Assembly (NCBI RefSeq): GCF_014268815.2
Contig: NZ_JABWRE020000001.1
Coordinates: forward strand, 2,175,001 to 2,239,000
Direction: 5' to 3'
DNA: 64,000 nt
DNA from: Pseudomonas urmiensis
GTDB lineage: Bacteria; Pseudomonadota; Gammaproteobacteria; Pseudomonadales; Pseudomonadaceae
A program made the translations under genes and the position numbers. Under the pieces are notes generated by a model that was not told the origin of the DNA, did no database searches, and saw nothing but the letters and a program-made list of their open reading frames with translations. Below are positions 42,890 to 52,098 of this stretch, piece by piece. Positions within the stretch are counted from its first letter, which is position 1. Each line of letters starts with the position of its first letter.

Positions 42890-45847
42890 TTAGGCGTTGT
42901 ACAGCCTCGCGCAGACTCCATTCAAGCGCTGGTGTGGGCCACCATCAGCGCCCCAGGCAGCGCTGGCGCGAGTGGTTGTGTGGAAGAACCACCAATATCG
43001 CGGAGTATTTGGAGGAACGCTTAACCAGGTAAACTGGCTCAGCTGCATGGCGCCATACACTCGAGCGATGTCATAGCTCATTGGGTGGCTCAGATGCACA
43101 CCCGTCTGTCTCAGCCAGGTATTGAACTGAGCGTCACTAAGCTTGCCGGTATTGACTACCAGAGTGTAGACGTTACTCACCTGCACCTGATAGGAGACCC
43201 GTGTTCCTCTTGCATCTGCAATAGTGATGGTTGCACTTCCATTTCTTTCTCCCACCACGCGCCCGGTAGAGGTCACTGATGCAACCGCAGGATTGCTAGA
43301 ACTGTAGGTGTAGGGTGCTTGTCCACCAGTCGCGGCCCTAATGGCGGTGTTATTAATAGAGTCCGCCCCGGTTCTTGTCCAACCTGGCATTTTTACAGAA
43401 ATGCCATTAAGCACCAGCCGACGTTGATCCACCATCAGCGGTGGGTTGACCAATAAGTCTAATTGGGCTGAGTGCTGAGGAGCTTGCCCGTTTCGAGTCA
43501 AGGTGTAATAAACCCGCACGGTCTTCAGCAGACTGGACAAAATGACGTTTCGAGGAACAACAAACGTGAGCGGCCCAGGACGGCTGACGGTTTGAACTGC
43601 GCTGGCATGTGAACCAACACCGCTCACCAATAATTGCACTTGATCCAGCGGGAGCATCCCGGGGAAATTCACGGTAAAGGTTGCACCGGGCATGTCTGGA
43701 ATCACGGCTGGAGCGAGCAGCCCACCGACAGCAAGCGGCGACTCTGGGCGCACCAGGTTCAACGGTTGAGGGTCGGCAACGATTATCGTCTCTTGCTGCG
43801 ATAGACGTACGCGGCCGTTGCGATCCCTCACTGTGTAGAAGACCTGCACTACTTCATTCAGCCAGCTGGCAACGACATCTTGCTTAACGGTGATCGACAC
43901 CGGCGTGGTAGAGCCGAACTGTTCGATGGTATGAGTTGCACTCCTCGATGGTACCAACACCAGACTTACAAAATCTTCCGAGTTCATGCCGTCGTAAGTG
44001 ACCGTGACGGTAGCGCTGCTAGTGGAGGGTAAGGTTCTGTTCTGGCTCAGCCCCTGCACTAACGGAGCGGGTAGCAATGCCACTTGATCACCCACCAGCA
44101 AGTTAAGCACTGCGGACGACACCGGCTCAGCCTCGCCTTGCTGCACTCGGTAACTTACCGTCAGCCGGCCACCATTCAAATCAGCCAACATCCCAGACGC
44201 ATTGAGCCTTACAACTTTGACCCCGCTCTCGACATCCCGGCTATCGATGGGAAATGCAAATGTACTCTGGAAGCTCCGATTAGCGGCCGACGTGCCATCG
44301 AGCACGACTGTAACCCGCTCCTGCAGACTGATCGTCGGCCAGCGCAGCTCAACCGTCAGTTCAGGCAGATTGGCGGCTAGCAACAGCCCCCGGGCTTCGC
44401 GTACGACGGGCGCCGGCAGACGACGAACCGCAGCTCTGATAAACCGGCTGATGCGCGGCGAACGATCGATCTGAACGCCGTTACGTAACTGCACATAGTT
44501 GACCCACAACTGACCGGCGGCGCCAAGCAGTAGATCAGCATTGGGGAGTGCACTGTCATGGTCCCCCCCCACTGCGTCACCTACTGGCAAGATGGGTAGG
44601 TTTCTGCTTAGGACCGATTGCCCATCGCTGGAGGTGATTTCATAGCTGGTGACGATTTGATCTGAAGTCAAAAACGGTGGGCTGGTCGCGCGAATGCGGA
44701 CCTGAAGATCTTGCCTGCCAAGCTCGTCCAGATGAATTTCAGTATCCTGCCGCACGTTGTCGATCAGCAGCAGCGGGACACCAAGTCGTCCATCGCTGAA
44801 ATTGGGCCTGAGCAGTGTTGATTGGGAGGGTTTGGGCTGAGGGTTGAGCACCAGGTCGACCACCCTCCAGAACACCGTTACCGTGTCCAGACTCTGGATA
44901 GGTTCCAGCGCAGTGCTGGAGACCATCAGTACCAACGGTTGGCCCGTAATGACTTGGCTTGCCAACACCGTATGGCTGATCACCACGTTGCCGATGAACA
45001 GACTGATGACATCGCCCGCAGTTAGATTCACATACGGCGCAATGGTGACGGCAATCTGTGACTCGGGTACCAGCTGCGGCGGAAGCGTCAGTGTGGGCGC
45101 CAGTAAGCCCGGGTGCGTTGCAGCAGGACTGTCGTCGACACCGCCGGGCACAGTGTCCTTATAGAACACATCGAGCGGTACAGTTTCAATTGGGTTGCCA
45201 ACCCCGGCAGTGGTGACCCTGAGATACCACAAGCCGTTACCGACTACCGCAGCGGCTGCCGGAATAACCGCCAGAATAGTTTCCTGTTCTTGCCCAGCCC
45301 GGACCGGCACGGTCAATACCGGAGCAGGATTGACGATGCCTGCTTCATGCCAGAACAGCTGGTAAGTGTGCTGGGTTGACCGGCCTTCGAACGGTCTGAG
45401 TGCCACCTGTAAACCCACGACTGCTTGGTTGGTATCGGGATCGAGGTGGCGCCCCAGCACGCCGGCCAGATTGAGCCCGATAACCGGGTCATCTTCAGTG
45501 CCGATCAAGACAAACACTGTCGGTACCGCTGGCCCGAAACCGTCTGGCTCCTGCTGGGTGGATACCGTCAATGCGCGGTTAGTCGCCTGTCTTGCTACAA
45601 CTGAAGCATAGGTCGACTTCATTGTTTCGATTGCTGCTTCCCCCTCCAGCAACCGATGGGATCGTTCAGGTTCCAGGAAAGTCAGGCCGAAGTGCATCCT
45701 CCCTTCAATTTTAGGCTCACTGTCTGGTTGCGAGGGTTCAACGGAGGGTTCCTCAACTGGGGTTGGCGTGGGTTGGGCACTTGTCGGATTGTTGGCAGCT
45801 TCTAGCTTCTTTTGGTACATCGCATCGAAAGCTTTCAGATCGGTCAT
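42890..45847 (-). CDS. Large Ig-like repeat protein with a BIG2 domain, unknown function
   Basis: 985 residues with no signal peptide or membrane segment. Residues 1 to about 50 are a Pro/Glu/Ser linker. About 50 to 810 are repeated beta-rich units of some 100 residues with recurring patterns (VTVFWRVVDL, QLWVNYVQLRNG, VQVFYTVRDRNG, VRVYYTLTRNGQ). Residues 813 to 892 are a BIG2-type Ig domain (YSSSNPAVASVTSTGRVVGERNGSATIT). The last 93 form an aromatic-rich end domain (YWWFFHTTTRASAAW). AGGAA precedes the ATG. Codon use and lower GC differ from the neighbours, suggesting later acquisition. Adhesin, scaffold or effector carrier are all possible. Confidence 0.82.
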   Translation of the reverse strand: MTDLKAFDAMYQKKLEAANNPTSAQPTPTPVEEPSVEPSQPDSEPKIEGRMHFGLTFLEPERSHRLLEGEAAIETMKSTYASVVARQATNRALTVSTQQEPDGFGPAVPTVFVLIGTEDDPVIGLNLAGVLGRHLDPDTNQAVVGLQVALRPFEGRSTQHTYQLFWHEAGIVNPAPVLTVPVRAGQEQETILAVIPAAAAVVGNGLWYLRVTTAGVGNPIETVPLDVFYKDTVPGGVDDSPAATHPGLLAPTLTLPPQLVPESQIAVTIAPYVNLTAGDVISLFIGNVVISHTVLASQVITGQPLVLMVSSTALEPIQSLDTVTVFWRVVDLVLNPQPKPSQSTLLRPNFSDGRLGVPLLLIDNVRQDTEIHLDELGRQDLQVRIRATSPPFLTSDQIVTSYEITSSDGQSVLSRNLPILPVGDAVGGDHDSALPNADLLLGAAGQLWVNYVQLRNGVQIDRSPRISRFIRAAVRRLPAPVVREARGLLLAANLPELTVELRWPTISLQERVTVVLDGTSAANRSFQSTFAFPIDSRDVESGVKVVRLNASGMLADLNGGRLTVSYRVQQGEAEPVSSAVLNLLVGDQVALLPAPLVQGLSQNRTLPSTSSATVTVTYDGMNSEDFVSLVLVPSRSATHTIEQFGSTTPVSITVKQDVVASWLNEVVQVFYTVRDRNGRVRLSQQETIIVADPQPLNLVRPESPLAVGGLLAPAVIPDMPGATFTVNFPGMLPLDQVQLLVSGVGSHASAVQTVSRPGPLTFVVPRNVILSSLLKTVRVYYTLTRNGQAPQHSAQLDLLVNPPLMVDQRRLVLNGISVKMPGWTRTGADSINNTAIRAATGGQAPYTYSSSNPAVASVTSTGRVVGERNGSATITIADARGTRVSYQVQVSNVYTLVVNTGKLSDAQFNTWLRQTGVHLSHPMSYDIARVYGAMQLSQFTWLSVPPNTPRYWWFFHTTTRASAAWGADGGPHQRLNGVCARLYNA

Positions 45848-46008
45848 GGCAGCGTTTCCTGGGCGAAGAGCGGCGGTGCTCTAACGGCCAATCTGATGCC
45901 GCGCCGCAAAACCAACAACTGGCAAAAATGCTAGGTCCGCACCACAGCCCAGCTGTCAAAACGCAGCGATTAGGCTACCCTGTGCCTTTTCTCACAAGGA
46001 GTTACCCC

Positions 46009-46290
46009 ATGGCCCGCGCCACTGCCCGTCACATCCTGGTTGCCAGCGAAGAGAAGTGCAACGAACTCAAAGCCCAGATCGAAGCGGGTGCCGATTTCGC
46101 CGAAGTTGCCAAAGCCAACTCGACCTGCCCGTCCAGCCGCCAAGGCGGTGACCTGGGCTCGTTCGGCCCAGGCCAGATGGTCAAGGAATTCGACACCGTG
46201 GTGTTCAGCGCGCCGATCAACGTCGTGCAAGGCCCGGTCAAGACTCAGTTCGGTTACCACCTGTTGGAAGTGACCAGCCGTCAGGACTGA
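46009..46290 (+). CDS. ppiC: Parvulin-type peptidyl-prolyl cis-trans isomerase
   Basis: 93-residue single-domain cytoplasmic parvulin. Signatures are ARHILVASEEKCNELKAQI at the start, the STCPSSRQGGDLGSFGPGQM loop with the active-site Cys, and FGYHLLEV with the conserved His. AAGGAG lies upstream of the ATG. It precedes the yej-like genes by a REP-containing gap. A second parvulin of 91 residues is encoded at 56859, about 11 kb away. Confidence 0.94.
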   Translation: MARATARHILVASEEKCNELKAQIEAGADFAEVAKANSTCPSSRQGGDLGSFGPGQMVKEFDTVVFSAPINVVQGPVKTQFGYHLLEVTSRQD

Positions 46291-46381
46291 TCGGCGATTG
46301 TTCCTCAGGAACGCTATGCAGCCTGTGGGGGTGGGGTGCTCCGTCGAGGGTGATCCGGCTGGTAACTGTGGTGACTTTGCT

Positions 46382-46414
46382 GGCGCTATCGCGGGGCAAG
46401 CCCGCTCCTACAAG
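46382..46414. repeat. REP element abutting or overlapping the start of the solute-binding protein gene
   Basis: REP unit GCTATCGCGGGGCAAGCCCG CTCCTACAAG lies directly before the first plausible start codon of the yejA-like gene, so the region where its ribosome site should be is repeat sequence. Confidence 0.8.
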
Positions 46415-48271
46415 GTGCTGAATCGTTTGGGGAAATGCGCCTGGCGCGGGTTGCTGGTCGGTCTGCTGGTGCAGTCATCCAGCGCCTATGCCGGTGCTTC
46501 ACACGCACTCACGGTCTATGGCGAAGCCCCCCGCTACGCCGAAGCGTTCCGCCACTTCGATTACGTCAATCCCGATGCCCCCAAGGGCGGCACGCTGCGC
46601 CGCTCGGCGATCGAGATTGGTCAGTTCGACCATATTTTGCCTTACATCGACAAGGGCACTGGCGTCAGTGAAGTCGATGGCTGGCTGTATGCACCGCTGG
46701 CAGTGCGTTCGTTCGATGAGCCTTATACCGTTTATGGGCTGATCGCCCGTCGCATGGAGCGTGGACCGGACGATGCCTGGCTGCGCTTTGACCTCGATCC
46801 GCGCGCGACCTTCGCCGATGGCAAGCCGGTGCGTGCCGAGGATGTGCGTTTTACCTTCGAGCTGCTGATGAGCAAGGGCAGCCTGAAATTCCGCACCCAG
46901 TTCGCTGAAGTCGCCAAGGTGACGGTCGAAGGCCCGCAGCGGGTGCGCTTTGATTTCAAGCAGCCTCATGGCCGTACCCTGCCCTTGGATCTGGCCAGTC
47001 TGCCGGTTTTGCCCGAGCACGATTGGCAACAGCGTGACTTCGCCAATGGCGCAGGCTTCAGCAAACCCGTTGGCAGTGGGCCTTATCGTATTGGCCGGAT
47101 CGACAACGGGCGCAGCATTACCTTCGAGCGCGATGCCAATTGGTGGGCCAAAGACCTGCCGGTCAGCCGTGGGCGCTATAACTTCGAACGTATCCGCATC
47201 GAGTTTTTCGGCGATACCGAAGTCGCGCGCCAGGTATTGCGGGGCGGTGGCTACGATTACAACCGCGAGTTTTCCGCCACCGCCTACACCATTGGCTACA
47301 ACGGCGCGCAACTCGACGATGGCCGCTTGCAACGTGCACACCTGGGGCCTGCCAAGCCACAGACCGCCCAGGGTTTTGTGTTCAACCTGGACCACGCCAT
47401 GTTCAAGGACCGTCGCACCCGCCAGGCGCTGGCCATGCTCTGGGATTTCGAATGGAGCAACCGGCAGATGATGCGCAAGATGTACATCCGCCAGCAGAGC
47501 GTGTTCTCCAATACCCCCCTGGCCGCGCGGCAACTGCCGGATGCCGAAGAGCTCAAGCTGCTGGAACCGCTGCGCGGCCAGGTGCCGGATGAGGTGTTCA
47601 GCACAGTCTTCAGCGCGCCGGTCACCGATGCCTCCGGGATCATCCGCCCACAGCAGTTGCAAGCGTTGCAGCTGCTGCAAAGCGCTGGTTGGCAGCCCGA
47701 GGGGGATCGCCTGGTGAACGCCCAGGGCGAGCCACTGGCGTTCACCTTCCTCAACGGCCAGTCTGGCCTTGAGCGGTTGTTGCTGCCGTGGAAGCGCAAC
47801 CTGGCACAGATCGGCATCACCCTGAACATCCGCAACCTCGACTCGGCGCAATACATCAACCGGGTGATGGCGCGCGACTACGACATGATCGTCACCGGCT
47901 ACCCAGTCACCCTGTCGCCGGGCGCTGAGCTATACAACTACTTTGGCTCGGCGTCGGCCAACGACCCGGGCTCGAACAACCTCATGGTGCTCAAGGACCC
48001 TGCCGTGGACACCCTGCTCGATGGCCTGGTGCGGGCCGACAGCCAGGCGAGCATGTTGCGCTACGCCCACGCCCTGGACCGGGTGCTGCAATGGAACTAC
48101 TACTGGATCCCCAACTACTACCCGCCCGGCAGCTCGACCGTGTGGTGGAATCGCTTCGGCCTGCCCAAGGTGCAAGCGAGCTATGACGAAGGCCTGGATA
48201 CCTGGTGGGAAATCAGCCCCACCGCCCTGACCAACGAACAGATGGCCGAGCGCCGGAAGACTTCGCCATGA
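46415..48271 (+). CDS. Peptide/oligopeptide ABC transporter substrate-binding protein, YejA-like
   Basis: About 618 residues, periplasmic, family SBP_bac_5. A hydrophobic signal sequence ([19 protein letters not shown]) is followed by [25 protein letters not shown], typical of YejA. The start is uncertain: the frame is open upstream but encodes a REP, so I used GTG 46415; TTG 46427 is an alternative, and neither has a good ribosome site. An out-of-frame ATG at 46435 should be checked. It overlaps yejB by four bases. In enterobacteria YejABEF imports peptides such as microcin C. Confidence 0.9.
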   Translation: MLNRLGKCAWRGLLVGLLVQSSSAYAGASHALTVYGEAPRYAEAFRHFDYVNPDAPKGGTLRRSAIEIGQFDHILPYIDKGTGVSEVDGWLYAPLAVRSFDEPYTVYGLIARRMERGPDDAWLRFDLDPRATFADGKPVRAEDVRFTFELLMSKGSLKFRTQFAEVAKVTVEGPQRVRFDFKQPHGRTLPLDLASLPVLPEHDWQQRDFANGAGFSKPVGSGPYRIGRIDNGRSITFERDANWWAKDLPVSRGRYNFERIRIEFFGDTEVARQVLRGGGYDYNREFSATAYTIGYNGAQLDDGRLQRAHLGPAKPQTAQGFVFNLDHAMFKDRRTRQALAMLWDFEWSNRQMMRKMYIRQQSVFSNTPLAARQLPDAEELKLLEPLRGQVPDEVFSTVFSAPVTDASGIIRPQQLQALQLLQSAGWQPEGDRLVNAQGEPLAFTFLNGQSGLERLLLPWKRNLAQIGITLNIRNLDSAQYINRVMARDYDMIVTGYPVTLSPGAELYNYFGSASANDPGSNNLMVLKDPAVDTLLDGLVRADSQASMLRYAHALDRVLQWNYYWIPNYYPPGSSTVWWNRFGLPKVQASYDEGLDTWWEISPTALTNEQMAERRKTSP

Positions 48272-49326
48272 CGACCTACATCCTGCGCCGGCTGTTGTTG
48301 ATCATTCCCACCTTGCTGGCGATCCTGCTGGTCAACTTCGCCATCGTCCAGGCAGCGCCTGGTGGCCCCGTGGAGCAAGCAGTCGCGCGTCTGCAAGGTA
48401 TTGGCGGTGGCGCACCTGGGGCACGGGTCGAGACGCTCCAGGGGGAATCGCGGGCGACCCGCGGGCTGGACCCAAAGCTGATCGAAGAGATCAAGCGCCA
48501 GTACGGTTTCGACAAGACCGCCCCGGAACGCCTTTGGTTGATGCTCGGCCAGTACGCCAGGCTCGACTTTGGCAACAGTTTCTTTCGCGGCGCCAAGGTC
48601 ACCGAGCTGATCCTGGAAAAACTACCGGTGACCCTGTCGCTGGGCTTTTGGGCGACGCTGATCACCTACCTGGTGTCCATCCCCCTGGGCATTCGCAAAG
48701 CCGTGCACCACGGCAGTCGGTTCGACGCCTGGAGCAGTGCGCTGATCGTGATTGGCTATGCCCTGCCCTCGTTCCTGTTCGCCTTGCTGTTGATCGTGCT
48801 GTTCGCGGGCGGCACGTCGCTGAACTGGTTCCCGGTGCGCGGGCTGGTCTCGGAAAACTTCGACCAGCTCAGCTTGCTGGGCAAAGTCGCGGATTACTTC
48901 TGGCACTTGGTGCTGCCAGTCGGCGCCTTGGTGATCGGCGGTTTCGCGACGCTGACCCTGCTGACCAAAAATGCCTTTCTCGATGAGATTTCCCGTCAGT
49001 ACGTGGTCACCGCCCGCGCCAAGGGCCTGAGCGAGCGGCGGGTGCTGTATGGGCATGTGCTGCGCAATGCCATGCTGCTGGTGGTGGCTGGAGTGCCGCA
49101 GGCGTTGATCACGGTGTTTTTCGCAGGCTCCTTGCTGATCGAAGTGATCTTCTCGCTCGATGGCCTGGGGCGGATGAGCTACGAGGCCGCTGTATCACGC
49201 GACTATCCGGTGGTGTTCGGCACGCTGTTCATCTTCACCCTGGCCGGGCTGCTGATTCGCTTGATCGGTGACCTGTGCTACACCCTGCTCGATCCGCGTA
49301 TCGACTTCGACACGAGGGCGCACTGA
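48268..49326 (+). CDS. yejB: ABC transporter permease, YejB-like
   Basis: 352-residue inner-membrane permease with about six hydrophobic segments. It begins [20 protein letters not shown], the standard DppB/YejB start. A long extracytoplasmic loop after the first segment holds [17 protein letters not shown], and the EAA motif region is [30 protein letters not shown] overlap with the binding-protein gene, and a 1-base overlap with yejE. Confidence 0.93.
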   Translation: MTTYILRRLLLIIPTLLAILLVNFAIVQAAPGGPVEQAVARLQGIGGGAPGARVETLQGESRATRGLDPKLIEEIKRQYGFDKTAPERLWLMLGQYARLDFGNSFFRGAKVTELILEKLPVTLSLGFWATLITYLVSIPLGIRKAVHHGSRFDAWSSALIVIGYALPSFLFALLLIVLFAGGTSLNWFPVRGLVSENFDQLSLLGKVADYFWHLVLPVGALVIGGFATLTLLTKNAFLDEISRQYVVTARAKGLSERRVLYGHVLRNAMLLVVAGVPQALITVFFAGSLLIEVIFSLDGLGRMSYEAAVSRDYPVVFGTLFIFTLAGLLIRLIGDLCYTLLDPRIDFDTRAH

Positions 49327-50342
49327 TGCTCTCGCCTGTCTCGCGACGCCGCCTGCGACGCTTTCGCGACAATCGTCGCGGCTGGATTTCCCTGTGGCTG
49401 TTTGCCGGGCTGTTGCTGCTGAGCCTGGGCGCTGAGCTGGTGGCCAACGACAAACCGCTGCTGCTGTCTTACAAGGGCGAGCTGTACGTACCGGCGCTCA
49501 AGCGTTACACCGAGCAGGCGTTTGGCGGGCAATTGCCGTTCCAGCCGGACTATCGCAGCCAGTACGTACGCGAGCTGATCGAGGGCCAAGGGGGATGGAT
49601 GCTGTTTGCCCCGATCCCGTTCAGTGCCGATACCCCCAACTACGACTTGCAAGTGCCGACACCCAGCCCGCCGTCCACCGCTAACTGGCTGGGCACCGAT
49701 GATCAGGGGCGCGATGTGCTGGCGCGGGTGCTGTATGGCACGCGGGTATCGCTGCTGTTCGCTTTCGCCCTGACGGTTGTCAGTGTGCTGATCGGGCTGC
49801 TTGCCGGGGCCTTGCAGGGCTATCACGGCGGTTGGGTCGACTTGCTCGGGCAGCGCTTGTTGGAGGTCTGGTCGGGGTTGCCGGTGCTGTATTTGCTGAT
49901 CATCCTCAGCGGCTTTGTCGAGCCGGATTTCTGGTGGCTGCTGGGGATCATGGCGTTGTTTTCCTGGCTGACCCTGGTCGATGTGGTACGTGCAGAGTTC
50001 CTGCGCGGGCGCAACCTTGAGTACGTCAAGGCGGCCCGTGCGCTGGGCATGGCGGACAGCCAGATCATGCTGCGGCATATCCTGCCCAATGCCATGAATG
50101 CCACCCTGACGCTCATCCCGTTCATGCTCACCGGCGCCATCACCACCCTCACCGCCCTGGATTTCCTCGGTTTCGGCATGCCTGCTGGCAGCGCCTCGCT
50201 GGGCGAGTTGGTGACTCAGGGCAAGCAGCATCTGGAGGCGCCTTGGCTAGGCTTCACCGCGTTCTTTGCCCTGGCCTTGATTCTCTCGTTGCTGGTATTC
50301 ATGGGTGATGCCCTGCGCGAGGCGTTCGACCCGCGCAGGTAA
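49326..50342 (+). CDS. yejE: ABC transporter permease, YejE-like
   Basis: 338-residue second permease. An N-terminal RFRDNRRGWISLWLF segment precedes the first membrane helix. A long periplasmic stretch (FAPIPFSADTPNYDLQVPTPSP, broken by GTDDQGRDV) is the family mark of YejE. The EAA loop is YVKAARALGMADSQIMLRHILPNAM. It is the last gene of the set: no ATP-binding subunit (YejF) follows, although the permeases need one. A sigma-54 regulator of another locus starts 120 bases later. Confidence 0.93.
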   Translation: MLSPVSRRRLRRFRDNRRGWISLWLFAGLLLLSLGAELVANDKPLLLSYKGELYVPALKRYTEQAFGGQLPFQPDYRSQYVRELIEGQGGWMLFAPIPFSADTPNYDLQVPTPSPPSTANWLGTDDQGRDVLARVLYGTRVSLLFAFALTVVSVLIGLLAGALQGYHGGWVDLLGQRLLEVWSGLPVLYLLIILSGFVEPDFWWLLGIMALFSWLTLVDVVRAEFLRGRNLEYVKAARALGMADSQIMLRHILPNAMNATLTLIPFMLTGAITTLTALDFLGFGMPAGSASLGELVTQGKQHLEAPWLGFTAFFALALILSLLVFMGDALREAFDPRR

Positions 50343-50375
50343 CAGGCTCAGCACTGGCAAGCGGATCGCTGCGAT

Positions 50376-50402
50376 CCCTGTGGGAGTGGGCTTGCCCGCG
50401 AA
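50376..50402. repeat. REP element after yejE
   Basis: Single REP (CCTGTGGGAGTGGGCTTGCC CGCGAA) in the 120-base gap between yejE and the sigma-54 regulator, at the point where an ATPase gene would be expected. Confidence 0.8.
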
Positions 50403-50462
50403 ACAGACAACCCGCTACGACTGACAAACCTTTAATCATGCTCCACCTATCCAGGCCTCCCC

Positions 50463-51854
50463 ATGCACGACAGCGACAGCCTCAAGGACTATCCCCAAGT
50501 ACGCCAGTTGGCGATCCGATCGCTGTTCGAGATCATCGAGCAGTCCAGCGAAGGCACGGTGATCGTCGACCGCCAGGCGCGCATCGTCTGGATGAACGAG
50601 CGCTACGCCCGCCGCTTTGGCCTGCCGGACGCCGCCACTGCCATCGGCCAGCCGTGCGAGGCGGTGATTCCCGGTAGCCTGATGCGCGAGGTGGTCAGCG
50701 ATGGCAAGCCGATCCTGCTGGATATGCTCGATACGCCCAATGAACCCTTGGTGGTCATGCGCCTGCCGATTCATGACGACCAGGGCAAGCTGATCGGGGC
50801 GATTGGCTTTGCCTTGTTCGATGAACTGCGCAGCTTGTCACCGCTGCTCAAACGTTATTCGAGCATGCAGCAGGAACTGGCATCGACCCGTTCGCAGTTG
50901 CGGGCGCGCCAGGCCAAGTACACCTTCGCCCAGTTCGTCGGCACCAGCCCAGCCAGCCTTGAAGCCAAACGCCGTGCCCGGCGTGGGGCCAACAGTGATT
51001 CGCCGGTGTTGCTGCTGGGTGAAACCGGCACCGGCAAGGAGCTGCTGGCCCACGCCATCCACGCCGCCTCGGCCAGGGCACACAAGGCCTTTGTCAGCAT
51101 CAACAGCGCCGCGATTCCTGAAACGCTGCTTGAGGCCGAGTTCTTTGGCACCGCGCCGGGTGCCTTTACCGGCGCTGAGCGCAAGGGCCGTTCCGGCAAG
51201 CTGCAATTGGCCGAAGGCGGCACGCTGTTTCTCGATGAGATCGGCGATATGCCGCTGGCATTACAGAGCAAGCTGCTGCGGGTGCTGCAAGAGAAAGAGT
51301 ACGAGCCGGTTGGTTCCAACCAGATGCTGCGCAGCGATGTGCGGATCATCGCTGCAACGTCCATCGATCTGCAGGCAGCCATGGCCGAAGGCCGGTTCCG
51401 TGCGGATTTGTACTACCGGCTGAACGTGCTGCCGATCCAGGTGCCGCCGCTGCGTGAGCGTCTGGATGACCTGCCGGCACTGTGTGAGGCGATTCTGGCG
51501 GATTTGGGCAGTCAGTATGAGCTTGAAGATGAGGCGCAGGCCTTGCTGATGCGCCATGCCTGGCCGGGCAATATTCGTGAGCTGCGTAACGTGCTGGAGC
51601 GGGCGACGCTGTTGGCGGATCAGCCGCGCTTGGGGTTGTGTGATTTGCAGGAAGCGCTAGGGCCTCTGCTGGTTGTGGAAGGGGCGCCGGTTGCGTTGAA
51701 TCTGCGCGAAGCGTGTGAGCAGTTTGAGCGTAAGGTGATTGTCGAGGCCTTGGCGCGTTGTGCCGGGAATGTGCCGCAAACGGCGCAGAGCCTGGGGGTG
51801 GGACGGTCGACGTTATACAAGAAGATGGTCGCGCTGGGGGTTTTGTCTCAATAA
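50463..51854 (+). CDS. hbcR: Sigma-54-dependent activator of 3-hydroxybutyrate catabolism (HbcR-like)
   Basis: 463 residues: N-terminal PAS domain (about 20 to 130, EGTVIVDRQARIVWMNERYA), short coiled linker, AAA+ domain with Walker A GETGTGKE, the sigma-54 contact loop GAFTGAE, Walker B GGTLFLDEIGDM, arginine-containing LYYRLNVLPI, and a Fis-type helix-turn-helix at the end (AQSLGVGRSTLYKKM). It stands directly before a permease and bdhA with a -24/-12 promoter, the arrangement of HbcR in P. aeruginosa. A small-molecule signal via PAS is likely. Confidence 0.9.
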   Translation: MHDSDSLKDYPQVRQLAIRSLFEIIEQSSEGTVIVDRQARIVWMNERYARRFGLPDAATAIGQPCEAVIPGSLMREVVSDGKPILLDMLDTPNEPLVVMRLPIHDDQGKLIGAIGFALFDELRSLSPLLKRYSSMQQELASTRSQLRARQAKYTFAQFVGTSPASLEAKRRARRGANSDSPVLLLGETGTGKELLAHAIHAASARAHKAFVSINSAAIPETLLEAEFFGTAPGAFTGAERKGRSGKLQLAEGGTLFLDEIGDMPLALQSKLLRVLQEKEYEPVGSNQMLRSDVRIIAATSIDLQAAMAEGRFRADLYYRLNVLPIQVPPLRERLDDLPALCEAILADLGSQYELEDEAQALLMRHAWPGNIRELRNVLERATLLADQPRLGLCDLQEALGPLLVVEGAPVALNLREACEQFERKVIVEALARCAGNVPQTAQSLGVGRSTLYKKMVALGVLSQ

Positions 51855-51888
51855 TGAGATTGGCGATCTATAGTTAGAGACCGCAGAG

Positions 51889-51964
51889 TTGGGGCCGCGT
51901 TGCGGCCATCGGAGCGGTTCGGCGCCCCGACGAACCGCTCCGATGGGCCGCAACGCGGCCCCAA
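51889..51964. repeat. Very long inverted repeat (REP doublet) after hbcR
   Basis: Left arm 51889-51921 and right arm 51931-51964 are complementary over 33 of 34 positions with a single bulged C; the loop is 9 bases (GCGCCCCGA). Arms start TTGGGGCCGCGTTGCGGCC. No T-tract follows. It lies between hbcR and the sigma-54 promoter of the next operon. Confidence 0.9.
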
Positions 51965-52034
51965 CAATCTCAAATCAGAGACATACATTCCTGAGCTAAA
52001 AGATAAACACATATAAATCAATCACTTAAGCAGC

Positions 52035-52050
52035 TGGCACGATTCCCGCT
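52035..52050 (+). promoter_or_regulatory. Sigma-54 promoter of the 3-hydroxybutyrate operon
   Basis: TGGCACGATTCCCGCT matches the -24/-12 consensus TGGCAC-N5-TTGCW with correct GG to GC spacing; the only deviation is CC for TT in the -12 element. It lies 48 bases upstream of the permease ATG. Initiation is expected near 52061. The adjacent sigma-54 activator gene supports function. Confidence 0.85.
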
Positions 52051-52098
52051 ATCCCCTCCAAACCCATAAAAACAAGATTCACCCAGGAGATAGACCCG

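Noticed and set aside
46298..46414. Longer N-terminus of the YejA-like protein
   Set aside because: The extra 39 codons translate a REP element and give no proper signal peptide.
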